This document shows, piece after piece, positions 63,021 to 64,000 of a DNA stretch of 64,000 bases. The translations under genes and the position numbers were made by a program. Origin of the DNA: Marinobacter confluentis (GTDB lineage: Bacteria; Pseudomonadota; Gammaproteobacteria; Pseudomonadales; Oleiphilaceae); assembly GCF_004785685.1 (NCBI RefSeq), contig NZ_SRPF01000002.1, positions 992,001 to 1,056,000 of the forward strand. Direction: 5' to 3'. A model generated the notes under the pieces. The model was given only the letters and a program-made list of their open reading frames with translations. It was not told where the DNA came from and ran no database searches. The first letter of the stretch is position 1. Every line of letters begins with the position of its first letter.

Positions 63021-64000
63021 ATGGGAACCGCATTTAAAAAATTCAGCAGTAACCCCACCATTCCACCGCTGGACCCTGCCCGGGTCTCCATCCTTGAAGA
63101 AGCAGGGCTGACCGTCAAACAGCTGGAGCCGCTTGGCGTTGAAATATACGGCGCCGACGTCCGCGCCCGGTTGCCGGAGCCCGCCATCAAGGCCCTGGAA
63201 GAAGAAATGGCCCACCGCGGGTTCATTGTGTTCAAACACCAGCCCGGCCTGTCTGCGGATGAGCTGGTCAACGCCAGCAAATGGTGGGGCGCGGGTGAAA
63301 TTCATTCCACCCACGGTGTCCACCCCGCCACGCCGGGAATGAACCGGGACATCTTCCGCTGCTCTAACGACAACCGCCATGGAATACTGGGCGTTGGCCC
63401 GCAGTGGCACAACGACGGCAGCTTTGAAGCGGCAACGTTTTCCCATTCCGCCTATTACATGGCCCGGGCGCCGGAACAGGGCGGCGGCACCCACTTCGCG
63501 CATCAGGGCGCCGCTTTTGATGTTCTGCCCCGGGAAAAGCAGGAATTCTGGGAGCGCCTTGTGTCCGTCAATTCAGCCACAGGCGTAACCCATCCGGTGG
63601 TACACACCCATCCCATTTCCGGCCGCAAGAGCGTCTGGCTGCACCTGGGAATGACCGGGGGCGTGATCGAACGGCTGCCGGAAGACGGCCTGTCCATCGA
63701 TGAGCTGCAGCAAAAACCCGCAGACACCGGCCAGCTTCGCCTTCTCAACGAAGATGAAATGAAGCAGTTGTTCAATGACTACAACGACCTGATGAACGCG
63801 TCTTTCGAGAAGGGCTACGGCATAAAATACCAGTACGACACCGGCGATCTGCTGTTCATCGATAACTGGGCCCTGGCTCACCGGGCATCGCCGGAGGCCC
63901 ACCTGCCGGCGGATCAGCAGGGGCTGAGGATCATGGACCGGGTCACTATCAAATCCAGACAGAACCTGGCACCGCACTTTGGTTTACCGCAATACATCCA
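63021..64000 (+). CDS. TauD/TfdA-family 2-oxoglutarate-dependent dioxygenase, partial
   Basis: An Fe(II)/2-oxoglutarate oxygenase that runs off the right edge; about 326 residues are present. The iron-binding pair H130 and D132 lie in QWHNDGSFE and the distal H287 is in NWALAHRASPEA. IYGADVRARLPEPAI and FIVFKHQPGLS are typical N-terminal segments. AAAGG precedes the ATG. Members oxidise taurine, sulfonates or other small acids; the substrate is not defined by the sequence. Confidence 0.82.
   Translation, partial: MGTAFKKFSSNPTIPPLDPARVSILEEAGLTVKQLEPLGVEIYGADVRARLPEPAIKALEEEMAHRGFIVFKHQPGLSADELVNASKWWGAGEIHSTHGVHPATPGMNRDIFRCSNDNRHGILGVGPQWHNDGSFEAATFSHSAYYMARAPEQGGGTHFAHQGAAFDVLPREKQEFWERLVSVNSATGVTHPVVHTHPISGRKSVWLHLGMTGGVIERLPEDGLSIDELQQKPADTGQLRLLNEDEMKQLFNDYNDLMNASFEKGYGIKYQYDTGDLLFIDNWALAHRASPEAHLPADQQGLRIMDRVTIKSRQNLAPHFGLPQYI

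Noticed and set aside
1..64000. CRISPR array, rRNA, tRNA, prophage genes or transposase
   Set aside because: No regularly spaced repeats, tRNA-like cloverleaf ends or recombinase/transposase motifs were seen on either strand.

Overview
The window looks like a chromosomal segment of a marine gammaproteobacterium of the Marinobacter type. This is inferred from gene content, Pseudomonas-like gene order (pepP-ubiH-ubiI, ygfB, zapA-6S RNA-fthC, ilvA/rpiA), GC-rich codon use and several DUF families usual in that group. No 16S rRNA or tRNA is present to confirm it. About 60 genes are supported.

Layout. 1-3991 (minus): ubiquinone hydroxylases ubiI (cut by the window edge) and ubiH, pepP, and a YgfB-family gene. 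4078-7355: a zinc-acquisition block (His-rich ZrgA-like protein, DUF3299 protein, ABC ATPase, FtsX-like permease) lying between ygfB and zapA, with a likely Zur box. 7375-9125: a hairpin repeat, a ZapB-like coiled-coil gene, zapA, 6S RNA, fthC with a TTG start against the 6S 3' end, and a small unlisted gene. 9260-25962: housekeeping genes (ilvA, rpiA, an acyl-CoA dehydrogenase, ppa, DUF2333, a response-regulator diguanylate cyclase, aroQ, accB-accC, prmA, DUF3426, dusB-fis, purH-purD). 26071-31009: a Fur-box-preceded FecA-like receptor, a lipoprotein lipase and a CPA2 antiporter.

31009-33794 is unusual. It holds a stand-alone methyltransferase closely resembling eukaryotic HEN1/HENMT1, then a two-gene unit pairing a SenA/EgtB-like sulfoxide synthase with a separate ovothiol-type N-methyltransferase. 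34480-40640 is a lower-GC accessory zone. It contains a tightly coupled MocR-regulated cluster (two methyltransferases, an ABM-fold monooxygenase, a NIPSNAP protein), a DUF1127-like gene and an AFG1-type ATPase of eukaryotic (organellar) appearance. A 19-base motif occurs at both edges of the cluster and again, inverted, before the AFG1 gene.

40701-64000 returns to backbone and adaptive genes: aceA, an overlapping SulP transporter and CASTOR/POLLUX channel pair, a ChaN lipoprotein, a GH84 hexosaminidase, a LexA-boxed radical SAM gene, a TRAP transporter, cfa with a flavin reductase, a PAS-GGDEF protein, an ECF sigma/anti-sigma pair with a likely target gene, a MORN-repeat C13 peptidase lipoprotein, a porin with a possible small RNA upstream, a Cys-rich small protein, mtfA, and a TauD-like dioxygenase cut by the right edge.

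All assignments come from reading motifs and recalled family features; no database search was run.
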